Counted from the stretch's first letter, positions 8,951 through 18,940 are shown. The stretch is DNA of 64,000 nt from Halioglobus japonicus (GCF_001983995.1 NZ_CP019450.1:2976001-3040000); one strand, 5' to 3'. Numbers and translations: made by a program. The notes: generated by a model not told the origin, from the letters alone.

Positions 8951-9475
8951 CTACATGGATTTGCGCAGCAGCGCGGGAATCTCTTCTACGGCATTAACCT
9001 GTTCGCCGAGTTCGTCGGCAATCACTTGCAGCGCTGGCCCTACACTGGGCATGACTTCTTCCGGACGCAAAGCTTCGCCACATTCGCTGCACGTCATCAC
9101 AGCATGGGTTTGCCGACCACAGCGCTGGTGCACATACTCCATCGGCGCACCCTCGCCATTATCCATCCATTCGTCACCCCAGGCGGCGAGACTCATTAAT
9201 ACCGGGTAAAGCCCCAGGCCCTTGCGGGTCAGGCGATATTCATGGCGCAGGGGACGTTCACTGTAAGGCACCTTGACCAGCACGCCGGCTTCGACCAGTT
9301 TGCCCAGGCGCTCAGACAAGCGGTGTCGGGTGATGCCCAGGTTACTCTGGAACTGGTCGAACCGACGAGTGCCGAGAAACGCATCGCGGATAATCAGCAT
9401 GGTCCACCGCTCACCGATTACTGACAGTGCACGTGCGACCGAGCAAACCTGTTTATCTATGTCATCCCAGCGCAT
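8951..9475 (-). CDS. HxlR-family transcriptional regulator
   Basis: This is a 174-residue winged-helix regulator. The HxlR core is SVIGERWTMLIIRDAFLGTRRFDQFQ-like (residues about 19-44), followed by the recognition region GITRHRLSERLGKLVEAGVL and the wing. An unusual C-terminal part contains CSECGEAL with an earlier RCG, possibly a small metal or redox site; this is inference. It lies between two same-strand TonB receptors and may control them. Upstream, GTTACA (9493-9498) and TGTAGC (9504-9509) form an imperfect inverted repeat that could be its site. Confidence 0.85.
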   Translation of the reverse strand: MRWDDIDKQVCSVARALSVIGERWTMLIIRDAFLGTRRFDQFQSNLGITRHRLSERLGKLVEAGVLVKVPYSERPLRHEYRLTRKGLGLYPVLMSLAAWGDEWMDNGEGAPMEYVHQRCGRQTHAVMTCSECGEALRPEEVMPSVGPALQVIADELGEQVNAVEEIPALLRKSM

Positions 9476-9586
9476 GGACTACCCTCCCTATAGTTACAGG
9501 AAATGTAGCACAGACATTCCGATTTGGAACGCAATATTGCCCATCAGGTGATTCTCGAAGCAGGCTGGCTATATACTGCAGGCACA

Positions 9587-9612
9587 AAAAAGGCGGCCAG
9601 AGCCGCCTTTTT
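9587..9612. terminator. Rho-independent terminator after the second TonB receptor
   Basis: AAAAAGGCGGC (9587-9597), loop CAGA, then GCCGCCTTTTT (9602-9612) make a perfect 11-pair stem with T-runs. It lies 15 bases beyond the stop of the minus-strand receptor at 9628 and separates it from the HxlR gene. Confidence 0.88.
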
Positions 9613-9627
9613 CGCATTGCATCGCAC

Positions 9628-12033
9628 TTAGAAGTTGTAAGATGCGCGCAGGTACCAGGAACCGCCTTCGTAGTTGGTTACAGTGCGACGCGGATACGGC
9701 AGGCCGACGCTTACGCGGTTTGCATAAGGGCCGTCATCACCAATTTCATCCGGGTACTCGTCGAATACATTGGAGCCGCCGAGGGTAACGTTCCAGTTTT
9801 CGGTGATGTCCCAACCGAGTTCGAGGTCAACATACCAGAGGTCGCCGATCTCCTTGGAGCGGCTGCCGGGCTCGCCGTCGATGGTGCCACGCTCATCGTA
9901 GTGGCTACCCCACCAGTTGGCGCGGAACATAAACCACCAGTTATCCAGGAAGCGGGTATTGGCAGTGAACACCAGGCGATCTTCGGGGTAGTTGTTCTCG
10001 ATATCTTCCACCAGCGAATCGCTGACAGGCTGAATACCATTCACCAGTGACTGATCAACCACTTCAATTTCGTTGTGGTTGTAAGCAAAGGTGAAGGTGG
10101 TAGAGGTGCTGTCATCCCAGTACAGATCGTTGGTCAACACCAGGTCCAGACCGGTGTGTTCAACGTCGAGGGCATTGGTAAAGAACGAGATGCTGGTGCC
10201 GTCAGGCTGGGCAATATCACCGGTACGGTAGATGCGATCATCCACCTCGATGAAGTAGCCGTCCACTGTCAGGGTAGTGTTCTCACCAATATCCCAGGTG
10301 AAGCCCAGGGAGTAGTTGGTGGACTTTTCCTCGGTCAGCGGCGCACCGCCACTGGCAAGTGCCTGCGGCGATGTGGGCGGTACCAGACCTTCCTCTACCT
10401 GCAAACCGGTGGTGCCATCAAAGGTAGTAATGGTGCTGCGCACATTAGCCTGAGCGGGCGTCGGTGCGTGGAAGCCGGTTGAAACGGCACCGCGGATGGT
10501 GAAGTCATCGGCAAAACGATAACGGGTGGCGATCTTACCGTTGGTAGTATCACCGAAGTCTGAGAAGTCTTCGTAGCGCAACGCATACTGCATCAGCCAG
10601 TTGTCAGTAATATCGTGCTCGATATCACCGTAAATGGCCCAGTTGTCACGATCGAATTCACCGGCATCCTGCGGCGCAGTACCGCGCATACCACTCACGC
10701 CCTGTCCAAAGTAGGAGTTGGGCTCACCCGCGATAATGGTGTAGGTCTCTTCGCGCCATTCCGCACCAAAACCCAGGAACAGGCTGTCTGTGAGAGCTTT
10801 ACCGAAATCGGCGTTAAAGTTGAGTTCTTCCTGTTCAAGGTCACCGGTATCAAAGCCGCGCTGAATGGGCTCGCCATCAGAACCGAGTCCAAGGTCGGGG
10901 TTGGTAGAGTTGTTCAGGTAGTAGTCCAGTTCGTTCTTGCCATAACCTACGCTGAAATCGTAAGTCATGTCGTTGGCGAAATTACCGCGCCAACCACCGA
11001 CTAGGCTGTAGTCAGTCTGGTCGCCATCGAGATACGGCGTGTAACCGGTTTGGTTCAGCGGACCATCGTAGCCGAATTCATCCCGGAACTGCTCCATGGT
11101 GCCGTGGGTCGGGCTGCGGTAGAAGAAACGGTAGCGGCCTTCTGTCTCGGCGTAGTTACCAAAGGCGTAGATTTCACCCTCGTCGCCCACACCAAAACCG
11201 GAGTTAAAGAACAAACGGTAGCCGTCGCTTTCCGGGCGGCCCCATGACTGCGTGAACGGCGCATCACCGAACACTGCATCGGAACCCACGCCCTGTGCGC
11301 CAGCATCAATCAGCGCCTGTGCATCCGGGCGCTGGTCACCGCGGGACAGACCGTCGTTCTCGTAGAATTCACCGGTCAGGTTAACGAAACCGCGATCGCC
11401 AACAGCGAAACCGAAGTTGGCGCCTACCTTGGTGCTCTGCTCGCCCTCGAAGAACTCGCCGTACTGAACCATGACAGTACCGCCTTCGCTGGCATCTTTC
11501 ATGCGGAAGTTCATCACACCGGCAATCGCGTCTGAACCGTACTGGGCCGCAGCACCATCGCGCAGAACTTCAACGCTCTTCAGGCCAATGCTGGGAATCA
11601 TGCCGATGTCGACACCGTGTGCACCGTTACCGGCGGCGGGGGCGAAGAACTGCAGCAGTGAGGCGCGGTGACGACGCTTGCCATTCACCAGCACCAGAGT
11701 CTGGTCCGGAGCCATGCCACGCAGCGAGGTCGGACGGATGAACGCGCTGCCGTCACCGGTTGCGGGTGTCGCGGTGTACGACGGCACGAGTGCCTTCAGG
11801 TTATCAGTGATATCAGCGGTGTTACCGAGGCTGTTGAATTCCTCGCTATTGAGCACATCCACCGGCACTGGGGAATCGGAGACAGTCCGCGGTTTGAGAT
11901 TACGAGAACCTGTAACAACGACCTCTTCCAGTTCCATCTGTGAATTGTCCTGGGCAAGAGCCAGGTTTGATTGTGTCATCGTGACAACCGCTGCAGCGAC
12001 AGCTGCGTACAAAGGCGCATTCTTGAAATGCAT
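9628..12033 (-). CDS. TonB-dependent outer-membrane receptor (paralogue)
   Basis: This 801-residue receptor has a signal peptide ending near ALAQD, then EEVVVTGSRNLKPR, a plug with TLVLVNGKRRHRASLLQF and VLRDGAAAQYGSDAIAGVMNF, and a barrel ending WYLRASYNF. Plug motifs are near-identical to those of the receptor at 6182-8755, so the two are tandem paralogues that diverged in the barrel and therefore probably in ligand. It has its own terminator, and the HxlR gene lies downstream on the same strand. The ligand is unknown. Confidence 0.93.
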   Translation of the reverse strand: MHFKNAPLYAAVAAAVVTMTQSNLALAQDNSQMELEEVVVTGSRNLKPRTVSDSPVPVDVLNSEEFNSLGNTADITDNLKALVPSYTATPATGDGSAFIRPTSLRGMAPDQTLVLVNGKRRHRASLLQFFAPAAGNGAHGVDIGMIPSIGLKSVEVLRDGAAAQYGSDAIAGVMNFRMKDASEGGTVMVQYGEFFEGEQSTKVGANFGFAVGDRGFVNLTGEFYENDGLSRGDQRPDAQALIDAGAQGVGSDAVFGDAPFTQSWGRPESDGYRLFFNSGFGVGDEGEIYAFGNYAETEGRYRFFYRSPTHGTMEQFRDEFGYDGPLNQTGYTPYLDGDQTDYSLVGGWRGNFANDMTYDFSVGYGKNELDYYLNNSTNPDLGLGSDGEPIQRGFDTGDLEQEELNFNADFGKALTDSLFLGFGAEWREETYTIIAGEPNSYFGQGVSGMRGTAPQDAGEFDRDNWAIYGDIEHDITDNWLMQYALRYEDFSDFGDTTNGKIATRYRFADDFTIRGAVSTGFHAPTPAQANVRSTITTFDGTTGLQVEEGLVPPTSPQALASGGAPLTEEKSTNYSLGFTWDIGENTTLTVDGYFIEVDDRIYRTGDIAQPDGTSISFFTNALDVEHTGLDLVLTNDLYWDDSTSTTFTFAYNHNEIEVVDQSLVNGIQPVSDSLVEDIENNYPEDRLVFTANTRFLDNWWFMFRANWWGSHYDERGTIDGEPGSRSKEIGDLWYVDLELGWDITENWNVTLGGSNVFDEYPDEIGDDGPYANRVSVGLPYPRRTVTNYEGGSWYLRASYNF

Positions 12034-12311
12034 GGTGGAGTCTCCCTAACGTTTCGTTCTTGTACTTTCTTGTAGCTTTTTTTGGGCGATACCCGGCATG
12101 AGACGAACCGAAGAGCCGGTTACTGCGCGATCACACCATAACATGCGGCCATGGTCAGAGCGGACAGCACCAGTGTGAATATTTAACAATACAGACGACC
12201 AAAAATGCGCAGCCACACGAGCATTGTACGACCCCGGGGAACGATGTTTGGGATGAGCCCCCGCACTGGGACAAGCGCGGGGAAACGCCCGCTGAGCCGC
12301 GGGCGCCAGCG
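12034..12311. other. Intergenic region without a convincing gene
   Basis: This 278-base gap holds the promoter side of the 9628-12033 receptor and the 3' side of the SIMPL gene. A 98-codon minus-strand frame across it has no ribosome site or recognisable family and I do not call it. The only clear structure is the hairpin at 12286-12305. Confidence 0.5.
12286..12305 (-). terminator. Possible terminator hairpin after the formate dehydrogenase operon
   Basis: CGCCCGC (12286-12292) and GCGGGCG (12299-12305) form a 7-pair GC-rich stem 6 bases beyond the SIMPL stop. In the minus direction only TTT follows, so it is a weak intrinsic terminator at best. Confidence 0.4.
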
Positions 12312-13022
12312 TTACTGATCGATGGCGATCGAAAGTTGCACAGTGACCTGGTAGCTGTTTTCGCCGGCCACCATGGGTACTGAATCCGCTTCCGCGGCAG
12401 CCATTCTCGCCATGGGTATCGGGCGTGGATGAGACATACCGGATTGCTCACTCAGGGAGAGAATATCGCCCAGCTTCACCCCCGCCGCTTCAGCCATAGT
12501 GCCTGCTCTTCGCAATGCGTCTTTAACCGCAGCAGCCCGGGCCTTATCGATGGCCGCAGAAGGATCCGTGTTGCCAAAGCTGACATTGCCGCCCTCATTC
12601 ACACCAAGGCTGACCGACTTATCCAGCAGTGCACCCAGCTGGTCCAGATCGCGCACAACCACGGTCAGCGAATTCCGCACTCGGTAGCCGACCAACTGGG
12701 GCGGCTTTTCACTGCGATTGCTCGGGTATACATAGCGGGGTTGAATACTGAAGTTACTGGTTTGCAAATCACCGTCGGCCACACCCTGGTCGCGCATGGC
12801 AGCAATCACCCGCCCCATCGCCGCTGAGTTGGCATCCAGTGCCTCGCGCGCCGTTTTTGCCTCGCGAGCGACACTGAGCTCCAGTGTAGCCATATCCGGC
12901 GCGAGCCTGGCTTCGGCCTGGCCTGTGGCGTGAATAGCAGCGGTGACCTCGGCCTTTACCTGGGAGGCGTTAAACAGCAGCACAAGGCCGCAGACAGCGA
13001 GGATTTGTAACAGTCGTGACAT
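12312..13022 (-). CDS. SIMPL-domain periplasmic protein (DUF541)
   Basis: This 236-residue exported protein has an N-terminal signal segment (MSRLLQILAVCGLVLLFNASQVKA). The SIMPL domain follows, with IHATGQAEARLAPDMATLELSV at its start and repeated GVADGDLQTSNFSIQP and YRVRNSLTVVVRDLDQLGALLDKSV blocks. SIMPL proteins form periplasmic or surface assemblies, and some help against oxidative or membrane stress; no catalytic role is certain. It starts 5 bases after the fdsD stop, so it is the last gene of the formaldehyde/formate operon. This is an odd partner that might reflect stress from C1 metabolism. Confidence 0.82.
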   Translation of the reverse strand: MSRLLQILAVCGLVLLFNASQVKAEVTAAIHATGQAEARLAPDMATLELSVAREAKTAREALDANSAAMGRVIAAMRDQGVADGDLQTSNFSIQPRYVYPSNRSEKPPQLVGYRVRNSLTVVVRDLDQLGALLDKSVSLGVNEGGNVSFGNTDPSAAIDKARAAAVKDALRRAGTMAEAAGVKLGDILSLSEQSGMSHPRPIPMARMAAAEADSVPMVAGENSYQVTVQLSIAIDQ

Positions 13023-13027
13023 AAAGA

Positions 13028-13261
13028 CTACCTGAGTGTGTTGGGCGTTTCTGCCAGCGCCTGCACCAGGTCCGACGACAATGCTTCACCGTCGGACGTG
13101 GCGTACGCTGACAATTGTTCACGCATGGCCGGTGTCCAGAATTTCTCCAGATGTTGCACCGTGCGTTGCGCTGCGAGCTTGGAGTCCCTGCGCTCGCCAA
13201 AGTTCAGTGCAATCTGATTGGCCATTTTCACCAGATGCGCGGTTTGTCCCGCCGTGGTCAT
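13028..13261 (-). CDS. fdsD: Formate dehydrogenase subunit delta
   Basis: This small 77-residue protein matches FdsD, a maturation or stability subunit of soluble NAD-linked formate dehydrogenase. It begins MTTAGQTAHLVKMANQIALNF, and contains the conserved HLVKMANQI and HLEKFWTPAMREQL segments. The true start is the ATG at 13261, which overlaps the fdhD stop (ATGA). The longer open frame upstream to 13486 is a shadow of fdhD. It is the fifth gene of an fdsGBACD-type set. Confidence 0.88.
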   Translation of the reverse strand: MTTAGQTAHLVKMANQIALNFGERRDSKLAAQRTVQHLEKFWTPAMREQLSAYATSDGEALSSDLVQALAETPNTLR

Positions 13262-14055
13262 TTTTTGTCCTCCACTCGATGGTCCCCGGTATAAACCGCG
13301 TGCCTGCCCTGCTGCAAATAGCCCACCAGACTCATGCCGGCAGCCCGGGCTTGCTCCACGGCCAGTGCGGTGGGCGCGGAAACCGCGGCCAACAGCTCGA
13401 CGCCACAGGCCGCTGCCTTGATGACCATTTCGTAGCTTGCGCGGCTGGTTACAACCACAAAGCCCTGCCCGCGATCGGATCGGCATAGAGCGCCGAGGAG
13501 TTTGTCCAATGCGTTGTGACGCCCAACATCCTCGCGCACCAGGACGATACTGCCGTCGGGATCACACCATGCAGCGCCATGCACACCGCCGGTGACCGCT
13601 TTCAGGGGTTGTTCGCGCTGCAGCGTCTGCTGTGCTAATTGCAAGGCCTGGTGCGCTATCGTCAGCGTGGAAGGTAGAGGCGCCGGTGTAAAACTCAGGG
13701 CCTCCAGTGACTCCTTTCCGCACAGACCACAACCGCTGCGGCCCGCCAGTGTTCGGCGTTTATCCTTGAGACCTGCAAACGCGCCTGCAGTAATCTCCAT
13801 GGCTATTTCCAACCCCTGCTCGCGCTCGACAATATCCAGCCCCAATAATTGCTGCGGGCCCGACAAAATACCCTCGGATACACTGAACCCTAGAGCGAAG
13901 TCTGCGAGGTCCGTCGGCGTCGTCATCATGACCGCATGGGAAATACCGTTGTAGCTTAGCGCCACAGGCAGCTCTACCACGACCTCATCGGTGTCGTAAT
14001 CGCCGCTGCCATCGCGCCACTGATAGCGACCGACTTTCTCGATGCGCTCAGGCAT
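13258..14055 (-). CDS. fdhD: Formate dehydrogenase accessory sulfurtransferase FdhD (FdsC)
   Basis: FdhD transfers sulfur to the molybdenum cofactor, which formate dehydrogenase needs for activity. The conserved cysteine pair is in SGCGLCGKESLEAL; other family blocks are VALSYNGISHAVMMTTP, DLADFALGFSVSEGI, VREDVGRHNALDKLLG and VTSRASYEMV. I prefer the ATG at 14055 (MPERIEK), which overlaps the fdsA end by 8 bases, giving 265 residues; an in-frame ATG at 14097 would add 14. The position between fdsA and fdsD is that of fdsC. Confidence 0.92.
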   Translation of the reverse strand: MPERIEKVGRYQWRDGSGDYDTDEVVVELPVALSYNGISHAVMMTTPTDLADFALGFSVSEGILSGPQQLLGLDIVEREQGLEIAMEITAGAFAGLKDKRRTLAGRSGCGLCGKESLEALSFTPAPLPSTLTIAHQALQLAQQTLQREQPLKAVTGGVHGAAWCDPDGSIVLVREDVGRHNALDKLLGALCRSDRGQGFVVVTSRASYEMVIKAAACGVELLAAVSAPTALAVEQARAAGMSLVGYLQQGRHAVYTGDHRVEDKK

Positions 14056-16896
14056 CGACCCGCGCTTTTGCGAGTAAGGCCTGCTGGCGCTCGCCAAAAG
14101 CGCGCTGCCGTGCCTGCCAGGCTGAGGGCGCTGTCACCTTGGTAACCTGTACAGCTGTCACCTTGTACTCGGGGCAATTGGTCGCCCAGTCGGAATTGTC
14201 GGTGGTCACCACATTGGCACCAGAGAACGGATGGTGAAACGTCGTATACACGACGCCGGGCTTCACACTCTCTGACAGTCGCGCACGCAGCACCGTGTCG
14301 CCGGCCCGGCTTTGGATGCCCAGCCAGTCGCCGTCGCCAATTCCCCGCTCCTGCGCATCGTGGGGATGAATCTCCAGGATATCCTCATCGTGCCAAACGG
14401 TATTGGCCGTACGGCGCGTCTGCGCACCCACGTTGTACTGGCTGAGAATGCGCCCCGTGGTAAGCAGCAACGGAAAGCGACGATTGGCGCGCTCATCGGT
14501 TGGGACAAATTCAGTGATAGCAAAGTAACCCTCGCCGCGGACAAAGCTGTCGACATGCATCGTAGGCGTGCCCTCAGGTGCTTCCTCGTTGCAGGGCCAC
14601 TGAATACTGCCAAGTTGGTCGAGCTTGGCATAACTCACGCCGTTGAAGGTCGGGGTGAGCGCGGCGATCTCATCCATTATCTCCGAGGGGTGTGCATAGT
14701 CCATGGGGTAACCCAGTGCATTGGCGAACGCCATGGTGGCCTCCCAGTCTGCTTTGCCGGACAGCGGCGGCATGACTTTGCGTACCGGTGAGATACGCCG
14801 CTCGGCATTAATGAACGTACCGTCTTTTTCCAGGAAGGAGGCACCGGGCAAGAAAACATGGGCATACTTGGCGGTTTCGTTGAGAAAAATGTCCTGTACC
14901 ACCAGGCACTCCAGGCCGCGCAAGGCCGCCTCGATATGATGTGTATTGGGATCAGACTGCGCGACATCCTCGCCCTGGCAATAGAGGCCGCGAAACTCGC
15001 CATCGACCGCTGCGTCAAACATATTGGGTATGCGCATACCCGGATTGGGGTCCAGTTCAACCTGCCAGGCCTCCTCGAACAGGCTGCGGGTTGCAGCATC
15101 TGAGAGGTGCCGATAGCCGGGCAATTCGTGCGGAAACGAGCCCATATCGCAGGAGCCTTGCACGTTGTTCTGACCACGCATGGGATTGACGCCCACGCCC
15201 TCGCGACCGAGATTGCCGGTGAGCATCGCAAGATTGGCAATCCCCATCACGGCCGTCGATCCCTGGCTGTGTTCGGTCACGCCGAGCCCGTAGTAAATCG
15301 CACCGTTGCCAGCATTGGCATACAGACGGGCCGCAGCCCGCAATGTTTGTGCTTCCACGCCCGTGGTCTCGGCGAGCGCTTCAGGAGAATGTTCATCGCT
15401 GCAGATAAACTCGAACCACTGTGCAAAGGCAGCACTGTCACAGCGTGCCTCTACATAGTCAGCATCGTAGAGCGCCTCGGTGGCGATGACATGCGCCATG
15501 GCGTTGAGCACCGCAACATTGCAACCGGGATTTACCGGCAAATGATAATCGGCACGAATATGTGGCGTAGCCACCAACTCAATACTGCGTGGATCAATAA
15601 CAATGAGTTTAGCGCCCTCGCGCAGGCGTTTCTTCAAGCGAGAACCGAACACAGGATGAGCCTCGGTGGGATTGGAGCCCATGACCATAATCACATCGGC
15701 CTTGGCCACGGAGGCAAAAGTCTGGGTGCCGGCTGATTCACCCAGCGTAGTTTTCAGTCCATAGCCGGTGGGCGAGTGGCAGACCCTGGCACAGGTATCG
15801 ACATTGTTGTTGCCGAAGCCCGCTCGCACCAGCTTCTGTACCAGATACACTTCTTCGTTGGTGCAGCGGCTGGAGGTAATGGCGCCAATCGCATTGCGCC
15901 CGTGGCGTTGCTGGATGTCGCGGAAACGACTGGCCGCAAAATTGACCGCCTCATCCCAGGACACTTCGCGCCAGGCATCGTCGATGCTGTCGCGTATCAT
16001 CGGCGAGGTAATACGATCACCATGGGTGGCATAGCCCCAGGCAAAGCGACCCTTTACACAGGCGTGGCCCTCGTTGGCGGCCCGTCTTTCCAGGGTGTCA
16101 TGCGCACCACGGTATTGCCTTTAACCTCTGCGCGCAGTGAACAACCCACACCGCAATAGGCGCAGGTCGTCACCACGCTGTGCTCAGGTATGCCCTGTTC
16201 GATAATACTGTTCTCAGTCAGCGTCGCGGTGGGACAGGCGTCTACACAGGCGCCGCAGGAGACGCAGTCAGACCCGATAAAATCGGCCCCGCCGGCACTG
16301 ACTTTGGAATCAAATCCGCGCCCTTCGATCGTCAGCGCAAACGTGCCCTGAACTTCCTCACAGGCGCGCACACAGCGCGAACACACAATGCATTTGCTGG
16401 GGTCGAAGGTGAAGTAGGGATTGCTCTCGTCCTTTTCGGCGGACAGGTGATTTTCACCCTCGAAGCCGTAGCGCACTTCACGCAGGCCAAGCTCACCGGC
16501 GGTGTCCTGCAGTTCGCAGTCGCCATTAGTAGGGCAGGTCAGACAATCCAGTGGGTGATCGGAGATATACAGCTCCATAACATTGCGCCGCAGATTTGCC
16601 AGCTTCGGTGTCTGGGTGCTGACCGACATGCCCTCCTCCGCCGGCGTTGTGCAAGAAGCCGGGTAGCCGCGCCGCCCATCGATTTCCACCATGCACACGC
16701 GACAGGATCCGAATGCATCGACGCTGTCTGTGGCACACAGTTTCGGCACCTTGATACCGGCCAGCGCGGCGGCGCGCATCACAGAGGTACCTTCTGGCAC
16801 CTTGATGGCAACACCGTCGATAGTGAGCGACACCTGTGCATCGCTACTGGCTGGCGGTGTACCAAAATCTTTCTGGGGTTCGTAATATTTCAGCAT
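14048..16896 (-). pseudogene. fdsA: NAD-dependent formate dehydrogenase alpha (catalytic) subunit, frameshifted in this sequence
   Basis: FdsA is the large catalytic subunit with an N-terminal [2Fe-2S] domain, several [4Fe-4S] clusters and the molybdopterin site. The first frame (16896 to about 16080) carries FGSCRVCMVEIDGRRGYPASC, LDCLTCPTNGDCELQ, CIVCSRCVRACEE, CVSCGACVDACPT and CAYCGVGCSL. The second frame (about 16079 to 14048) carries CVKGRF, then the molybdopterin domain with MVMGSNPTEAHPV and the GLGVTEHSQG region. The join needs one extra base between GGGCC and GCCAAC, restoring KDGPANEGHACVKGRF as in intact homologues. No other stop or gap is visible. So this is either a base missed in sequencing or a very recent inactivation. 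The ATG at 16896 has a GAGGTG site and follows the fdsB stop. Confidence 0.88.
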
Positions 16897-16897
16897 G

Positions 16898-18436
16898 TCA
16901 CACCTCGCCGACATCCTTACAGAAATCCTCGGGGAAATAGGTCATGGCACTGCGCACCGGGTGCGGTGTCAGCCCGCCCATGGCGCACAGTGAGGCATGT
17001 TCCATGGTATCGCAGAGATCCTCCAGCAACGTCATGTTGGCCGCCGGATCTTCGCGCGCAATGATTTTGTCGATCACCTCAACCCCACGGGTTGAGCCAA
17101 CCCGACAGGGCGTGCACTTGCCACAGCTTTCCTCAGCGCAGAATGCCATCGCAAATCGCGCCTGTGCAGCCATGTCCGCGGTATCGTCAAACACCACCAG
17201 ACCGCCGTGACCCAGCATGCCGCCTATTCCTGCAAACGCCTCGTAGTCCAGAGGAGTATCCCAGGCTGACTCCGGCAGGTACGCGCCGAGGGGCCCACCC
17301 GCCTGAATGGCTTTAATGGGTCTTCCGCTGCGGGTTCCCCCGCCCAGTTGTTCCACCACTTCGCGCACACTCATTCCGAAAGGGACCTCGAGCAAACCAC
17401 CGCGCTTGATATTACCCGCCAGTTGCAAACACAGGGTACCCTTGGAGCGTTCCATGCCCAGCGCGGCATAAGCTTCGGCGCCGTCTGCGAGCACCGTCGA
17501 TACGGCCGCCAGCGTCAGTACATTATTCACCACGGTGGGCTGGCCAAACAGTCCCTCCAGTGCCGGCAGCGGTGGTTTCGCTCTGACCATGCCTCGCTTG
17601 CCTTCCAGGCTTTCAAGCATGGCCGTCTCTTCGCCACAGATGTAGGCGCCCGCCCCAATGCGCAGCTCAAGATGAAACGCGCGATTGCTATTGCCTATAT
17701 TATCCCCGAGGTAGCCGGCAGCCTCCGCCTTGCCAATCGCTCTGTGCAGGACTTCCCAGGTCCGCGGGTACTCAGACCGCAGGTAGATGTAGCCGCGCGT
17801 GGCGCCCACCGCCAGCCCTGCTATCGCCATTCCTTCGATCAACTGATACGGGTCGGCTTCCATGAGTAGACGGTCCGCAAAGGTACCGGAGTCACCTTCA
17901 TCGGCGTTACACACGATGTACTTCTGCTCTGCACTGGCCTCGGCAACGGTGCGCCACTTAATACCGGCTGGAAAGGCGGCTCCGCCGCGACCGCGCAGAC
18001 CGGAGCGCAGAACTTCTTCAACAATGTCTTCAGGCGCCAGATGCAGGGCGTGCTCCAGCCCTTCAAAGCCCTGCTGCGCAAGGTAGCCATCCAGGCACAA
18101 CGGGTCGTCGATACCAGCACGCTTAAAGGTGAGTCGCGTTTGGGCCTTGAACCAGGGTAATTGCGCCACTGACCCCAAACAGCTTTCGTGCTCGCGCCAC
18201 TGGGTATAGTCGGTCGCCAGTAACTCTCCGAGTTGGCGCCCGTCCAGCGGACCAAACGCAATGCGTTCGCCGCCCTCCTCTACTTCGAGCAGTGGCTCCA
18301 ACCAGAACGCGCCTCGGGAGCCATTGCGAACGACCGTCTCGCCTTCGTGCAATGCACCTTGTAACTGCTCTGCAAGCGCGTCCGCGCCGAGAGCACCAGC
18401 GGTGGTATCGGCCGGTAGGAAATATCGTCGCGTCAC
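16898..18436 (-). CDS. fdsB: NAD-dependent formate dehydrogenase beta subunit (NuoF-like)
   Basis: FdsB binds FMN and NAD and passes electrons from the alpha subunit to NAD+. The NuoF-like core is visible: GLRGRGGAAFPAGIKW (FMN/NADH region), YIVCNADEGDSGTFADR, GAGAYICGEETAMLESLEGKRG and a C-terminal [4Fe-4S] motif ESCGKCTPCRVG with a later CAMGG. An N-terminal thioredoxin-like part precedes them. I choose the GTG at 18436, which overlaps the fdsG stop (GTGA), giving 512 residues. The longer frame to 18541 would run inside fdsG. Confidence 0.93.
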   Translation of the reverse strand: MTRRYFLPADTTAGALGADALAEQLQGALHEGETVVRNGSRGAFWLEPLLEVEEGGERIAFGPLDGRQLGELLATDYTQWREHESCLGSVAQLPWFKAQTRLTFKRAGIDDPLCLDGYLAQQGFEGLEHALHLAPEDIVEEVLRSGLRGRGGAAFPAGIKWRTVAEASAEQKYIVCNADEGDSGTFADRLLMEADPYQLIEGMAIAGLAVGATRGYIYLRSEYPRTWEVLHRAIGKAEAAGYLGDNIGNSNRAFHLELRIGAGAYICGEETAMLESLEGKRGMVRAKPPLPALEGLFGQPTVVNNVLTLAAVSTVLADGAEAYAALGMERSKGTLCLQLAGNIKRGGLLEVPFGMSVREVVEQLGGGTRSGRPIKAIQAGGPLGAYLPESAWDTPLDYEAFAGIGGMLGHGGLVVFDDTADMAAQARFAMAFCAEESCGKCTPCRVGSTRGVEVIDKIIAREDPAANMTLLEDLCDTMEHASLCAMGGLTPHPVRSAMTYFPEDFCKDVGEV

Positions 18437-18921
18437 GTGTCGCTCTCCTGCGCCCACTGTGTCGTCAGAGCGTCGAAGCGCGCCTTGTCGACGAGCGCAT
18501 GGCTTTGCTGATCGATGGCAATCGCCGGTGAGCAGGCACAATTACCCAGGCAATACACCGGCTCCAGCGTGACAGCACCGTCAGCGCGCGTCTCGCCCAG
18601 GGCGACACCCAGACGCCGTTCCGCATGCGCGGTCAGCTCTCGAGAGCCGCAGGCCTGGCAGGACTCTGCCTGACAGACCTGGATGACACACGCCCCCGCA
18701 GGCTCTGTGCGGAAGTCATGGTAGAAACTCACCACACCGTGGACTTCCGCAACAGATATATTGAGCGCCTCGGCAATCGCCGAATAACTTTCTTCGGGAA
18801 CAAAGCCCAATCCGTCTTGCAGATCACGCAGCACAGGAAGCAAACCGCCAGGCTCGTTGCGATGGCACGTCAAAATCTGGTCCAGCAGTACTTGGTCTTG
18901 CAAATGCTCTCCTCCCGACAT
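18433..18921 (-). CDS. fdsG: NAD-dependent formate dehydrogenase gamma subunit (NuoE-like)
   Basis: This is a 162-residue thioredoxin-like [2Fe-2S] protein. The cluster cysteines are in VCQAESCQACG and CLGNCACSP; the upstream helical part has LLPVLRDLQDGLGFVP and AEVHGVVSFYHDF as in NuoE. It is the first fds gene in the transcript. It starts 19 bases after the fghA stop, which places formate oxidation in the same operon as formaldehyde oxidation. Confidence 0.93.
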   Translation of the reverse strand: MSGGEHLQDQVLLDQILTCHRNEPGGLLPVLRDLQDGLGFVPEESYSAIAEALNISVAEVHGVVSFYHDFRTEPAGACVIQVCQAESCQACGSRELTAHAERRLGVALGETRADGAVTLEPVYCLGNCACSPAIAIDQQSHALVDKARFDALTTQWAQESDT

Positions 18922-18940
18922 GATGTGAGCGACGCGCTAC

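Noticed and set aside
9493..9509. GTTACA/TGTAGC repeat as a firm HxlR operator
   Set aside because: Only an imperfect short repeat; mentioned in the gene entry but too weak for its own feature.
13262..13486. Upstream extension of fdsD
   Set aside because: It overlaps the conserved fdhD C-terminus; the ATG at 13261 forms a standard ATGA coupling.
15107..15736. 209-codon plus-strand frame inside fdsA
   Set aside because: It is antisense to a well-conserved molybdopterin domain, with no ribosome site and no family; GC-rich third positions open such frames.
16075..16085. Programmed -1 frameshift in fdsA
   Set aside because: No X-XXY-YYZ slippery site or clear downstream structure is evident, and other formate dehydrogenases are read in one frame.
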